Source: CAZFBA01 sp964517135
GTDB lineage: Bacteria > Cyanobacteriota > Vampirovibrionia > JBFMGH01
Reading direction: 5' to 3'
Assembly: GCA_964517135.1 (NCBI GenBank)
Contig: CAZFBA010000001.1
Span: forward strand, 124,001-188,000
DNA length: 64,000 bases
Below, piece after piece: positions 24,967 through 34,321 of this stretch; the stretch's first letter is position 1; every line of letters starts with the position of its first letter. Under the pieces are notes generated by a model. That model was not told the DNA's origin and searched no databases. It saw nothing but the letters and a program-made list of their open reading frames with translations. Position numbers and translations under genes: made by a program.

Positions 24967-27618
24967 ATGCCAGAAAAACCTGAAAATAAGGACAACGGGA
25001 ACATTGTAAACGTTCAAAAGGAAGGTGAGCAAGTCGCCTTCTTAGAAGATCTTATTCGCAAGACGGATAATGACAAATCTGGCATGTTTACATCTGTGCG
25101 GGCAGACGCTTTTATGGAACTGGGCCTTATTATGTTCTTTAGAAAAGAACACAATAAAGCCATAAAGTATATTGAAAAAGCCCAAAAACACTTTTCATCT
25201 TCAAAAAATATACCTCAGGTGGCTGCCTGTTTGGCTGAACTGGCATGGATATACTATAATAAGCGTTCAGATAACCTTATTAGATCGCTGACACTTTTAA
25301 ACGACGCCCGCTACCTTCTTGAGCACAATGAACACAGTGAAATAAGGACAAAAATACTCCATTATTACGGGCTGATTAGTTATAGAGAAGGTAAATTTGG
25401 TGAAGCTCTTAAATACTTTAAGAAAGCATCAAGAGCAGCCTCTGAAGGTGGGCTTGAACTGGCCAAGGTGGAAGACACCCTGTCTGTACATTATTCAAGG
25501 ACAGGTGATTTTCAAATAGCTATAAAATACCTGCATTCATCACTAAAGAAAAAACGAGAACTAAAGCACATAAGAGAACAATCCATTACTGAACAGCTTC
25601 TCGGCCGGCTATATTTACGCCTTGAAGATTATGACCATGCGCAGGAGTATCTTGAAGCTGCCCTCAACACTGCTAAAAACCTCGGGGGCTCAAAACGTGT
25701 ATGCAGGTTGCTAACAGAGCTTGCAAAGATATATGTTTATAATAAAGAACTTAAAAAAGCTGAACAATTTTGCAAAGAATCTATTCATATAGCTGAAGAA
25801 CACGAAGATAAAATGGCCTATGCTTTTGCCTGCATAGAAAATTGCCTTGTAATGTATGAATATAAAAAATATGGTGAAGTCTTTGAAATACTTAAAAATG
25901 ATGTTTACCCCGTATTTAATGCGATGAGCTCTTCCAGAGGGCTTGGTTTTGCCAGAAGGGTTGAAGCCAGGTGTTTGCTGGCTACAAACGAAGAGCATAA
26001 AGCAGTAGAAGTATTTCATGAATCACTTGAACTTTTTAAAGATATAGGGTTTGCTCTTGAAGTAGCAAGAAGCCATCTGGAACTATCAAAAGCTTACAGG
26101 GCAATCAGTGAAAACCGACTGGCCCTTTCCAGTGCCAGAGAAGCACTAAGAATCGCAGAAACAGAAGGTCATAACCTGCTAATCAAAACCATTGAAGACG
26201 AATTCGAAATCATCTCAGAAGAAGAATGGTCTAAAATAATTGAAAAAAGAACCAAACACGAAAAAATGCAGGAAGAAAGCACATCCCTGCTTGATGCCCT
26301 TTCAACCTTAACTCATTCATCAACAAAAGCCGAAAAAACAGACCTTAAAGATCCGCTTATATCCTTGCTGCACGTTGGTCAGGCCATGGCAGCAGAAACA
26401 GATATTGATCGTCTGCTCATTACAATAACCGAAGAGACCAAACAGGCCCTCAATATTGATAGAGCAACCGTCTTTCTTCTGAATAAAGACACTCACGAGC
26501 TCTGGTCAATAGTTGCTTCTGGTATGGGCAAGTCAGAAATCAGATTTCCGGCACATATGGGGCTTGCAGGCCACGTTGCTATGACTGGTGAAGTTATTAA
26601 CATCGAAGATGCTTACAGTGATTCTCGATTTAACAAAGATATCGATAAAAAAACTGGCTACAGAACAAGAACGGTTCTTTGTGTGCCAATGAGAAACCTT
26701 AAACACGAGATTATAGGCGTGTTTCAGGTAATTAACAAACTTGACGGAGAAATATTTACGCACGAAGATGAAGCACTTCTTATTGCTATTGCCTCATCGG
26801 CTGCTATTTCTATCGAGAATGCCCGCCTGTTTAAAGAGCAAGCCCGGTTATATCTTGATCAGAAAAAGTCATTCAACAGTTTTATTAATACACTTGCGTT
26901 TGCTATTGATGCCCGTGACAGAATTACAGCTGGTCATTCCAGTCGTGTAACAGCATATACCCTTGCTATTGGCAGGCAGATGAATCTAAATGAAACAGAT
27001 TTAGAGATTTTAGAGTATGCCTCACTGCTTCACGATTTTGGCAAAATAGGCATTCAGGATCGTGTCCTCTGTAAAGAAGGTATTCTAACAGAAGAAGAAT
27101 ATGAAGAAATTAAACGCCACGCCTTCCTTACAAAAGACATACTTGAAAAAATGTATTTTCAGGAAAAGCTTAAAAATGTACCGTTAATAGCCTCTTCACA
27201 TCACGAAAAATATGATGGTACAGGCTATTTCAGAGGGGCCAAAGGTGACGAGATTCCACTTGGCGGTCGAATTATGGCCGTAGCAGATGTTTTTGATGCC
27301 ATTACATCAAAACGCCATTATCGTGATAGAATGCCAATGCTTAAGGTGCTCAATATACTGAGAAAAGATTCAAATAGCCATTTTGACCCTAAAATTGTTA
27401 ATGTATTCTTTGAAATTTCTTTTGATGAAATAGTTAAAATAATTGTTTCAACAGATAATGTTGAATTAGAAGATTCAGAAATAAAGTTATTCAAGAAATA
27501 CACTGTTGAAGATTTTCATGAAATACTTAAAAAAAGAGAAACCGACCTTTCAGGCGAAGATAAGCTTCTTATTCATACTTTCGAAGCACACTATGAACGG
27601 AAAAAACGTGTCCGATAA
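24967..27618 (+). CDS. TPR-GAF-HD-GYP signalling protein
   Basis: 883 residues. About nine TPR units fill residues 35-400 (for example ILHYYGLISYREGKFGEAL). A GAF domain spans about 455-620 (DIDRLLITITEETKQAL, FPAHMGLAGHVAMTGE, LCVPMRN). The HD-GYP domain spans about 640-830, with SLLHDFGKIGI, SSHHEKYDGTGY and VADVFDAITSKRHYR; its metal ligands look intact. It probably degrades c-di-GMP in response to a small ligand at the GAF domain and a protein bound to the TPRs. There is no membrane segment. The start ATG lies directly after a TATAAT box, so a downstream start cannot be excluded. Confidence 0.92.
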   Translation: MPEKPENKDNGNIVNVQKEGEQVAFLEDLIRKTDNDKSGMFTSVRADAFMELGLIMFFRKEHNKAIKYIEKAQKHFSSSKNIPQVAACLAELAWIYYNKRSDNLIRSLTLLNDARYLLEHNEHSEIRTKILHYYGLISYREGKFGEALKYFKKASRAASEGGLELAKVEDTLSVHYSRTGDFQIAIKYLHSSLKKKRELKHIREQSITEQLLGRLYLRLEDYDHAQEYLEAALNTAKNLGGSKRVCRLLTELAKIYVYNKELKKAEQFCKESIHIAEEHEDKMAYAFACIENCLVMYEYKKYGEVFEILKNDVYPVFNAMSSSRGLGFARRVEARCLLATNEEHKAVEVFHESLELFKDIGFALEVARSHLELSKAYRAISENRLALSSAREALRIAETEGHNLLIKTIEDEFEIISEEEWSKIIEKRTKHEKMQEESTSLLDALSTLTHSSTKAEKTDLKDPLISLLHVGQAMAAETDIDRLLITITEETKQALNIDRATVFLLNKDTHELWSIVASGMGKSEIRFPAHMGLAGHVAMTGEVINIEDAYSDSRFNKDIDKKTGYRTRTVLCVPMRNLKHEIIGVFQVINKLDGEIFTHEDEALLIAIASSAAISIENARLFKEQARLYLDQKKSFNSFINTLAFAIDARDRITAGHSSRVTAYTLAIGRQMNLNETDLEILEYASLLHDFGKIGIQDRVLCKEGILTEEEYEEIKRHAFLTKDILEKMYFQEKLKNVPLIASSHHEKYDGTGYFRGAKGDEIPLGGRIMAVADVFDAITSKRHYRDRMPMLKVLNILRKDSNSHFDPKIVNVFFEISFDEIVKIIVSTDNVELEDSEIKLFKKYTVEDFHEILKKRETDLSGEDKLLIHTFEAHYERKKRVR

Positions 27619-27690
27619 GGATTTAATCCGGTCATAATGTATTTGTTGATCAACAAATACCTGAACAATCATAATTTATTTGACCGGTTA

Positions 27691-27920
27691 ATAACTTAAA
27701 AAGTTTTCGATTCTCAAAACCCTTGCCATGACTGGCACCTGACCTCATAAAGGGGGTAGCACCCCCTTTCGCCTGCAAAGCAGCTATCCCCCAGGGTATT
27801 GAGTGATTTCTTGTGATCTTTCTCAGCAAGTGATTGCCTGCTCGTTCAACCCATATCTTCACTTTTAAAATTTTTGAAAATCGAAAACAAAAAATCTATT
27901 GTTATAGTTATGCATTAGTC
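27691..27920 (+). repeat. MITE-like repeat family M, copy 1
   Basis: Left end ATAACTTAAAAAGTTTTCGA; right end CGAAAACAAAAAATCTATTG then TTATAGTTATGCATTAGTC. The ends are imperfect inverted repeats (TTTTCGATT..CAAAA inside, GCATAACT outside). The right about 80 bp are nearly identical to copy 2 (56029-56265), but the middle differs and holds a perfect hairpin AAAGGGGGT-AGC-ACCCCCTTT (27750-27770 region). Fills most of the 27619-28058 gap. Confidence 0.8.
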
Positions 27921-27993
27921 TTACTTAAGAGGTATTAAATTATGCGTTCACTATAGTCTCCGGTAAAAGAAGATGGAAATTTTCAGACAATTT

Positions 27994-28019
27994 AAAACCC
28001 CCATAAACAGGGGGTTTTT
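27994..28019. terminator. Bidirectional rho-independent terminator
   Basis: AAAACCCCC and GGGGGTTTT form a 9-bp stem around ATAAACA, with T-runs on both strands. It lies 40 bp beyond the minus-strand gene at 28059-29687. Confidence 0.88.
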
Positions 28020-28058
28020 AACTTTGTGCAGACAATAATTGAAGTTATACTTTTATAA

Positions 28059-29687
28059 TTAAGGGGTTGATACAATTGCACCAATGGCCTGTTGTGCTTC
28101 ATCAAGGGCACTTTGAGCTGCATTTTCAAGGCTTGTTGAATCTTCTATCGCTTCTTGCGCCATAGCTGACGTAGTTATAGATTGGGTTATTAGTTCATCA
28201 ACAAGAGCCTTCTGAACAAGCAGCTGGTCATTAGCCTGCAGTGTAGAACTTTGAAGAGTTGAAAGACCTGATGTCATTTGACTAATAGCCGGGTCAGATT
28301 GAGTTAGAATAGCTAATTGAGCATCTTTAGTCTGTACAATATCTGTAGTATCAACTTGTTTTGCAGTTAGAGTAAGTGATGCTGCACTTTGTTCAAGTTT
28401 GGTAAGGGTTTCATCAAGTTGATCAATATTTTCTCTATTTTTCTTAGCTCTGGCATGAAGCTTTTTAGATTCTTCATAAGCATTTCCTGCTTCTTTAAGC
28501 AGGTCAATAGCTTCATAGACAGCTTTCATGTTTTTTACAGGCTTATGCCACCAGGTTATTGCTACTATAGCTCTATTCATAATTTGCTCTATTGTATGAC
28601 AATCATCAAAGAGATGCTTATCATAGAAAGCTTCTTTGATAAGGTTTTTAGCTTCTGAGGTAAGCTCTTTAGCGCTTTTTTTAGCATCTTCTGCTGCATC
28701 TTCAAGAGATTCTGTTAAAGGTTCAAGATCATTAATAGTTGTATTAAGAGCACTCGCCCTGCCCTGAACCTGGCTTAAAAGTTGATTAGCTTGTGCAAGA
28801 GCAGAATTAATATCTTCTGTTGATACACTTGATGTGTTACATGCATAGCTTTCACCTGTGTCAGGGTCTGTACAGGTTGTTTGACCTGCTTCATATTCAC
28901 TTTTTAGGCTCATATATTCATTATGAGCATCAATTTGCTGTTGATTGAGTGCAAGTAAGTCATTGCCACTCATTAAATTGTCATTGGTCATTGTGATAAT
29001 AGAATTATTAATACCATTGGTAAAATCAAGAGCAGCAACAAGACTTTCAGCAATACCCTCTGATGTTGCTTTTAGAAATGTAAGAATATTCAGGTGATTG
29101 CCAACGTTCATAACTTCTTCTGCCAGTTCTGCTACAGAATTTTCAAGCGCACTCAGAACGCTTTGTTCTGCAAGTGCCTTGTTCTGAAGATTATCAGCCT
29201 GTTTGGATAGTGCCTCAGCAAGGCTTCCAGCACTCTTTGATTGAGCCAGAAGATCCATAGCAGCTTTTTTTGCTGCAAGAGCTGCATCCAGCAAAGCATT
29301 TCCTGTAGTATTGGGGTCTCCGTCATTTAGTGCTGAAGCATCTTCTATTACATATGTACCACCTATACTTGAATCTCCGCCGGCAGTACCTGTTGTTTCG
29401 AGGCCAACTTCACTTCCTATCGACAAATCAGATGAAGTTTTAGAAATAAAATCAGAAGAAACCAGGTTGTTGTTAAAGTCTGTTCTTGCAGTATTGCCTG
29501 TGCCACCTCCGGCACTTGAATTACCCATGTTGGCACTTACAATAATGGGTGACCTGTCACCTTCAAACACCTGTTGAATCTGGTCACCGAAAAGAGCCAC
29601 TGTGCCTATGGCAAGACAGAGAATAATAAAAGCAGTTATTGCAACTTCAGTTGTTTCTGAGCCTTGAATAGATCTTTTTTCCATCAT
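28059..29687 (-). CDS. Very large Flp-pilin-like coiled-coil protein
   Basis: 542 residues. The N-terminus reads KRSIQG followed by SETTEVAITAFIILCLAIG. A Gly followed by a mature sequence with Glu at position 5 and then a hydrophobic helix is the class III (Flp) prepilin layout. The remaining 500 residues are Ala/Ser/Gln/Leu-rich helices with heptad character and a small Cys pair (CTDPDTGESYAC), unlike the about 50-70-residue Flp pilins. AGAGG lies 8 nt before the ATG. A prepilin peptidase that could cleave it is encoded at 62520. It could form an appendage shaft with a large exposed stalk, or simply be an exported anchored coiled-coil protein. Confidence 0.7.
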   Translation of the reverse strand: MMEKRSIQGSETTEVAITAFIILCLAIGTVALFGDQIQQVFEGDRSPIIVSANMGNSSAGGGTGNTARTDFNNNLVSSDFISKTSSDLSIGSEVGLETTGTAGGDSSIGGTYVIEDASALNDGDPNTTGNALLDAALAAKKAAMDLLAQSKSAGSLAEALSKQADNLQNKALAEQSVLSALENSVAELAEEVMNVGNHLNILTFLKATSEGIAESLVAALDFTNGINNSIITMTNDNLMSGNDLLALNQQQIDAHNEYMSLKSEYEAGQTTCTDPDTGESYACNTSSVSTEDINSALAQANQLLSQVQGRASALNTTINDLEPLTESLEDAAEDAKKSAKELTSEAKNLIKEAFYDKHLFDDCHTIEQIMNRAIVAITWWHKPVKNMKAVYEAIDLLKEAGNAYEESKKLHARAKKNRENIDQLDETLTKLEQSAASLTLTAKQVDTTDIVQTKDAQLAILTQSDPAISQMTSGLSTLQSSTLQANDQLLVQKALVDELITQSITTSAMAQEAIEDSTSLENAAQSALDEAQQAIGAIVSTP

Positions 29688-30390
29688 AAAAGCAACCTCT
29701 TCTTTTTCTTGTTATGTCTGCACCCTATCTATACTTTAATCCTTATTCTTTATACCCTTTTTAGAAATTTTTTAAACAGCAATAATCTTTGAATTTACAA
29801 AGATTAACACGTTAGATAGCTCGAAAGAGTAATTTTAATACTTTTTTGGCTCTTATTTTTAGCTGATTTATAGAGTATGGAAGTCTTGCAAGCTGCTTGA
29901 ACACCTGTTTATTTTATTTATATTTTTTGAAATTTTATTTAAATTGCTTTAAAGCAAGAATGCTCTTTTAAAAAGCTTTTTAGCCTTTAATAACGGTATA
30001 ATGCCTGTGCTTTAACTATCCGGGATGTTGTGATAAGCCTTGCCGCACTATCTGAATTAATTGTTCTGAATGAAGTGTTTATATAATAATACCTGTAAGA
30101 CTCAGGTCTTTAAAGGGATACTAAAATGTAACAAATGGTATGTTCTCTAAGAACGTGTTTCTTAAGATGTCTGTTAAATATGATTAACTGCCATAACTGC
30201 TGTTTAAAATACTTACATAGTGTCAATACTATATTATGGTTAACTTATAGAAGTTTAAAACCTATTATGCTTCTCACTGAAAATAATTCAAAAATTTAAA
30301 ATATTATTTCTTTACAATTGAAGCTTTTTTGAGGGATAAGAATTATAATTAACATTGCTATAACACTTTCAGTCAGGAAGGAGAATACAT
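29688..30390. other. Intergenic region, no gene seen
   Basis: About 700 bp, AT-rich, between the divergent pilin-like and acidic-protein genes. I see no open frame, no copy of the repeat families and no riboswitch I can name. It probably carries both promoters and a long leader. Confidence 0.55.
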
Positions 30391-30579
30391 ATGGCAGGAT
30401 GTAACAAAAAAAAGGATCAACAAACAACAATAAAATCAAAAACAAAAGTTAAAAACGAAGAGATAGAAGATCTTGAAGATCTTGAAGATCTTGAAGATGA
30501 TGATTTTGAAGATGATGACTACGATGAAGATGATTATGATGACGACGATTTTGAAGATGATGACGATGACGATGAGTAA
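30391..30579 (+). CDS. Small, extremely acidic protein
   Basis: 62 residues. A basic, Lys-rich first third (MAGCNKKKDQQ) is followed by a run of Asp and Glu that makes up nearly all of residues 23-62, including LED repeats encoded by a tandem 9-bp DNA unit and then DDD/FEDDD/YDEDD blocks. AGGAAGGAG lies 8 nt upstream of the ATG, so translation is well supported. It is followed 47 bp later by a second acidic gene. Possible roles (cation binding, nucleic-acid mimicry, chaperoning of a basic protein) are speculation. MAGC looks like a lipobox but lacks a preceding signal helix. Confidence 0.75.
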   Translation: MAGCNKKKDQQTTIKSKTKVKNEEIEDLEDLEDLEDDDFEDDDYDEDDYDDDDFEDDDDDDE

Positions 30580-30626
30580 AATATTAGTTATCTTTAAGTC
30601 AACATATCTGATTAGAGGAGAATAAG

Positions 30627-30887
30627 ATGAAAATTAAGCTGTTAATTATTTTACTGGCACTTTTTACCTGTAGTTCTTTGATGATGTCTGTTTCTGCACA
30701 GGATCTTGATGACGATTATCAGGATAACCCTGCTGTAAGCCCATTTGATGATTCTATGGAACCCGATGATTTTGATTACGAGGATGACATGGATGATGAT
30801 GACTCTGATAACACAGGGATTGATGAAATAGATATGGATCAAGATGATAATTTAGAAGAAGATTCTGATATGGATCTTGATGAATAA
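30627..30887 (+). CDS. Small exported acidic protein
   Basis: 86 residues. Sec signal peptide MKIKLLIILLALFTCSSLM with a likely cut after VSA-Q (about residue 24). The mature part is mostly Asp/Glu/Met/Asn (EPDDFDYEDDMDDDDSDN). AGAGGAG lies 6 nt before the ATG, and a terminator follows at 30915, closing a two-gene unit with 30391-30579. One acidic protein would stay inside and one be exported; Ca2+ or other cation binding outside the membrane is plausible but unproven. Confidence 0.78.
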   Translation: MKIKLLIILLALFTCSSLMMSVSAQDLDDDYQDNPAVSPFDDSMEPDDFDYEDDMDDDDSDNTGIDEIDMDQDDNLEEDSDMDLDE

Positions 30888-30914
30888 TCAATGTAACTGT
30901 ACTTAGAACACATT

Positions 30915-30937
30915 GGCCTCTTTTAAGAGGTCTTTTT
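30915..30937 (+). terminator. Rho-independent terminator
   Basis: GGCCTCT / AGAGGTC (one G-U pair) around TTTA, followed by TTTTT; 27 nt after the second acidic gene. Confidence 0.8.
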
Positions 30938-31090
30938 ATTGACCTTTAGTCTTATTATTATAATTTAATTAGCAACTTTTTAAATTAGCAGTTTTAATAA
31001 AAATAGTATCAGGAAAATTATCAATAAATACGGAAGGGTTAGACAAAAAGGACAAAATAGCTGTCCTGAGAGAAAAACCAGGGGATCAAG

Positions 31091-32473
31091 ATGTTTGGCA
31101 TAGCTTTTTCAGGGTTTAAAACCATTGATACTGCCTGTAATCACCTTTACAGCAACAGGCAACCTGTTTTTGCTAACAATGCCCTGCCCTACTATCAATT
31201 AAAACAACCTTTAACTAAAGATACAGTCAATTTTACAGGCCCGGGTGTCAATGGCATCTCTGAAATAGATAGAATTGCTCTTAATAAAGACCTTCAACAT
31301 ATTAAAAAACAGGGTATCAAATATTTTCTTGATCAACGCCTGCCAAATGGACTCGTTCTTGACAGAGCTTCAAATCTTAGGGAAAAAGAAAGCATAGATG
31401 GCCCCCTTATGGCAAGTATTGCTGCTACAGGATATGGACTTAGTGCCCTTGTTATGGCAGTCGAAGAAAAGATGATACCAGAAAAAGAAGCTGCCAGAAT
31501 GGTTTTAGATACTCTTAAGTTTGTTGATAAAGTAACACCAGAAATTAACGGTGGCTGGCTGGCACATTTTATGGAACCTGAAACAGGAAAAATCTATAAG
31601 GATACGGAAGTTTCAACCATTGATACAGCACTCTTCTTCTTTAACGCCTTTATTGCTGCTGAATACTTCGGAGGAGAAGTTAAACAGCAGGTCGAAAAGA
31701 TGTATGACAGGATAGACTTTGATCTGGTTTTGTCAGATAGCACTAAAAAGCCAGGCGAGAAAGCTTTTAACCTTGGTTTTAAAATCAAAGACGGCAAAAG
31801 AGAAATGATACCATATGTCTGGGATGAGTATTCAGAAGGTATACTTGTTCCATTGCTGTCTCTGGGCAATAAAAATGTTTCTGAAAGGCTATGGTCAGAA
31901 GGCTGGGATCGGTCTAAAAAATGGCAAGTAGGTAAAAAATCAGGGTTTGTAAATCTTCCTCTCTTTACATACTTTTACCCCAATGGTCTTCTGAATTTAA
32001 AAGATCAGACAGACTGTAAAAATGATAATTACTGGCAGGCATTTAAAACCGCAATAGACTTTCAAAAGAGATTCTGTGAGTTTACCGGTTATCCGGTGGG
32101 TTTGTTTGGCCTGACAGCATGTGACGGCCCGGGTGGTTATTGCGTTTATTCAGCTTATGAAGATGACAAAAATGCATTCCATGATGGGACTATTGCACCA
32201 CCTGCTATTCTTGCCGCCCTTCCGGTAGATGAAAAGAGCGCAATTGATGCCTATAAAATACTTAAAAATGAATTTATATTTGATGAGAAATACGGTATAA
32301 GTAATGCTTACTGCACACTAACAGGTTGGAAAAGCGATGATGCAGTTGGTATAGATATTGGCAGTATGTTATTAATGATTAATGCTTACGAAGATGGCCT
32401 GATACATAAATTATCCGATCAAAATGAAATAGTTAAAAGAATTAAAGAAAGAGCCGGCTTTAAAAAGCTTTAA
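31091..32473 (+). CDS. Glycoamylase-like (GH144/PF10091-type) glucanase
   Basis: 460 residues. After a 50-residue N-terminal region ending DTVNFTGPG (44-52), the sequence follows the (alpha/alpha)6 'glycoamylase' family: YFLDQRLPNGLVLDRAS, SIAATGYGLSALV, STIDTALFFFNAF, YVWDEYSEG and LFGLTACDGPGGY. Known members act on beta-1,2-glucans or process cyclic beta-glucans. The acidic residues in DTALF and WDEYSEG are likely in the active site. There is no Sec signal. The gene appears monocistronic. Confidence 0.8.
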   Translation: MFGIAFSGFKTIDTACNHLYSNRQPVFANNALPYYQLKQPLTKDTVNFTGPGVNGISEIDRIALNKDLQHIKKQGIKYFLDQRLPNGLVLDRASNLREKESIDGPLMASIAATGYGLSALVMAVEEKMIPEKEAARMVLDTLKFVDKVTPEINGGWLAHFMEPETGKIYKDTEVSTIDTALFFFNAFIAAEYFGGEVKQQVEKMYDRIDFDLVLSDSTKKPGEKAFNLGFKIKDGKREMIPYVWDEYSEGILVPLLSLGNKNVSERLWSEGWDRSKKWQVGKKSGFVNLPLFTYFYPNGLLNLKDQTDCKNDNYWQAFKTAIDFQKRFCEFTGYPVGLFGLTACDGPGGYCVYSAYEDDKNAFHDGTIAPPAILAALPVDEKSAIDAYKILKNEFIFDEKYGISNAYCTLTGWKSDDAVGIDIGSMLLMINAYEDGLIHKLSDQNEIVKRIKERAGFKKL

Positions 32474-32607
32474 ATCGTTTTTAGACGGTTAGAAAATTTA
32501 TATTATTCTTATGCAAAACAAATCATTTGCATCTTTTGCCCTGTCTGGGCTATCATAGATCTCAGATTATCGATAAATGAGACGTATCAAAAAGAGAAAT
32601 TTAAACT

Positions 32608-33534
32608 ATGTTCAACTATGAATTTGGAATAAGATTACAAAGAAACAAATTTTACCCGCTTGTATTGCCAAGAACTGCCACTATAGAACATGATCAGATA
32701 ATCATAGTAAGAACAGAAAAAGGCGAAGAAGCAGGCAGGGCTGAATATGTTCCGCCAGCATTAAAAGAAACCTGGAATAAAGAGCTGCCAGAACCTGTTC
32801 CGATGGTAAGAATAGCTACCTCAAAAGATATGGATTCTCTAAAAGATAAAGAAGAAAAAGAACGCCTGGCTTTTATTAAATGTCTTGAACTGATAGAAAA
32901 ATATAAACTGCCTATGCGGCTTGTTACATCATTGTATACCTTTGACCGCAAGAGGCTGACATTTTATTTTACTGCAAACGGTAGAGTAGATTTCAGAGAG
33001 CTTCTACGCTCTTTAACACAGGCTTTTAGGAGAACACGTATAGATCTCAGGCACATTGGCGTGAGAGATGAGACATCATTAGTAGATGGTTATGGCCTTT
33101 GCGGAAGGCAATTTTGCTGTAGCAGCTGGCTAAAACAGTTTAATACTGTTAATATAAGACTCGCCAAGGATCAGGGGCTGCCTATTAACCCTTCAAAAAT
33201 TTCAGGTACCTGCGGAAGACTTATGTGCTGCCTCAATTATGAGTATCCTTCATATCTTGAGGCTGCTAAAGGCATGCCACCTATAGGATGCGGTGTTATG
33301 ACACCTGATGGCATCGGAAGAGTATGTGCTTTACATTTCTTAAATTCTACAGCAGTAGTTAAACTTGAAGATGGAAGAGTAACAGAGTTCAAAAAACACG
33401 AAATAGAAATGCTTGATGAAGATGTAACAGGTATTGAAATAGATTATACAGACTATACACAACAACCTACAGATGAAGATGAAGTTATAACAGACTTATC
33501 AGAACTTGAAGATCAGGAAGGTGAATATGGCTAA
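32608..33534 (+). CDS. ricT: PSP1 domain protein (RicT/YaaT family)
   Basis: 308 residues. The PSP1 C-terminal domain is clear: RRTRIDLRHIGVRDET, YGLCGRQFCCSSWL, and SGTCGRLMCCLNYEYPSY. The cysteines match those of RicT, which with RicA and RicF forms a [4Fe-4S]-containing complex affecting RNase Y and mRNA maturation in Bacillus. RicA and RicF genes are not seen here. It overlaps the FAH-family gene by 8 bp and heads a three-gene unit that also includes a GGDEF-like protein. Confidence 0.88.
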   Translation: MFNYEFGIRLQRNKFYPLVLPRTATIEHDQIIIVRTEKGEEAGRAEYVPPALKETWNKELPEPVPMVRIATSKDMDSLKDKEEKERLAFIKCLELIEKYKLPMRLVTSLYTFDRKRLTFYFTANGRVDFRELLRSLTQAFRRTRIDLRHIGVRDETSLVDGYGLCGRQFCCSSWLKQFNTVNIRLAKDQGLPINPSKISGTCGRLMCCLNYEYPSYLEAAKGMPPIGCGVMTPDGIGRVCALHFLNSTAVVKLEDGRVTEFKKHEIEMLDEDVTGIEIDYTDYTQQPTDEDEVITDLSELEDQEGEYG

Positions 33535-34306
33535 GGCGATTTTATCTTATTCTGAAAGGAATAAACCTGAAGTCAAATATGGTGTTTTAGATATTGAAAA
33601 ACGTGAAATAATACAGATTAATTCTCCTTTTGACCCTCAAATACTCAGTGAAAAAAGTGTTAATCTTAATGAGGTTGAGCTTTTGCCACCTGTATTGCCC
33701 GGTAAGATTGTTGCTGTTGGCCTGAATTATAAAGATCACGCAGAAGAATTTAAACAGGATCTCCCTGAAGAGCCTTTAATATTTCTTAAGCCGCCTTCAG
33801 CTATTCTGGCAACAGAAGAATTGATTAAGCTTCCCCCTGTGAGCAAAAGAGTCGATTATGAAGCAGAGCTGGTTATAGTTATAAAAGAAAGAGTAAAAGA
33901 GATTTCAGAATCTGAAGCAAGAGACTATATACTGGGTTATACCTGTGGGAATGATGTAACAGCAAGAGATCTACAAAAAAAAGACGGGCAGTGGGCCAGA
34001 GCAAAGTCTTTTGATACCTTTGCGCCTCTTGGCCCCTGGATTATACCTGCTACCTGGCTTGACCCTGATAATCTTAACATTCTGGCTAGAAAGAATGGTG
34101 AGGTGGTACAATGTTCGTCAACCAGTCAAATGATTTTTAATCCGTTTAAGCTGGTAAGCTATATCTCACATATAATGACACTCTTGCCAGGTGATATAAT
34201 AATGACTGGTACACCATGCGGGGTTGGCCCTCTTACTAGAGGAGATTGCATAGAAATTGAGATCGAAAACATCGGTATACTTAGAAACTATGTTGCAGAT
34301 CAATAA
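33527..34306 (+). CDS. Fumarylacetoacetate hydrolase family protein
   Basis: 259 residues from the ATG at 33527 (AGGAAGG just upstream). VGLNYKDHAEEF, PPSAIL, VDYEAELVIVI (metal-binding Glu pair), GNDVTARDLQ, KSFDTFAPLGPWI and TGTPCGVGP are the FAH domain signatures. The family hydrolyses or decarboxylates beta-diketo acids with Mg2+, for instance oxaloacetate or fumarylpyruvate. It overlaps ricT by 8 bp and precedes the GGDEF-like gene by 15 bp. Oxaloacetate decarboxylation or enol-keto tautomerisation is a generic housekeeping role for stand-alone members. Confidence 0.9.
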   Translation: MAKAILSYSERNKPEVKYGVLDIEKREIIQINSPFDPQILSEKSVNLNEVELLPPVLPGKIVAVGLNYKDHAEEFKQDLPEEPLIFLKPPSAILATEELIKLPPVSKRVDYEAELVIVIKERVKEISESEARDYILGYTCGNDVTARDLQKKDGQWARAKSFDTFAPLGPWIIPATWLDPDNLNILARKNGEVVQCSSTSQMIFNPFKLVSYISHIMTLLPGDIIMTGTPCGVGPLTRGDCIEIEIENIGILRNYVADQ

Positions 34307-34321
34307 AGTAAGGATGTTTGT

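Noticed and set aside
27650..27862. 70-residue minus-strand open frame
   Set aside because: It lies within the family M repeat, includes its hairpin, has no ribosome-binding site and is not preserved in copy 2.
30391..30402. MAGC as a lipoprotein lipobox in the small acidic protein
   Set aside because: No hydrophobic signal region precedes it, and the ribosome-binding site fixes the start at this Met.
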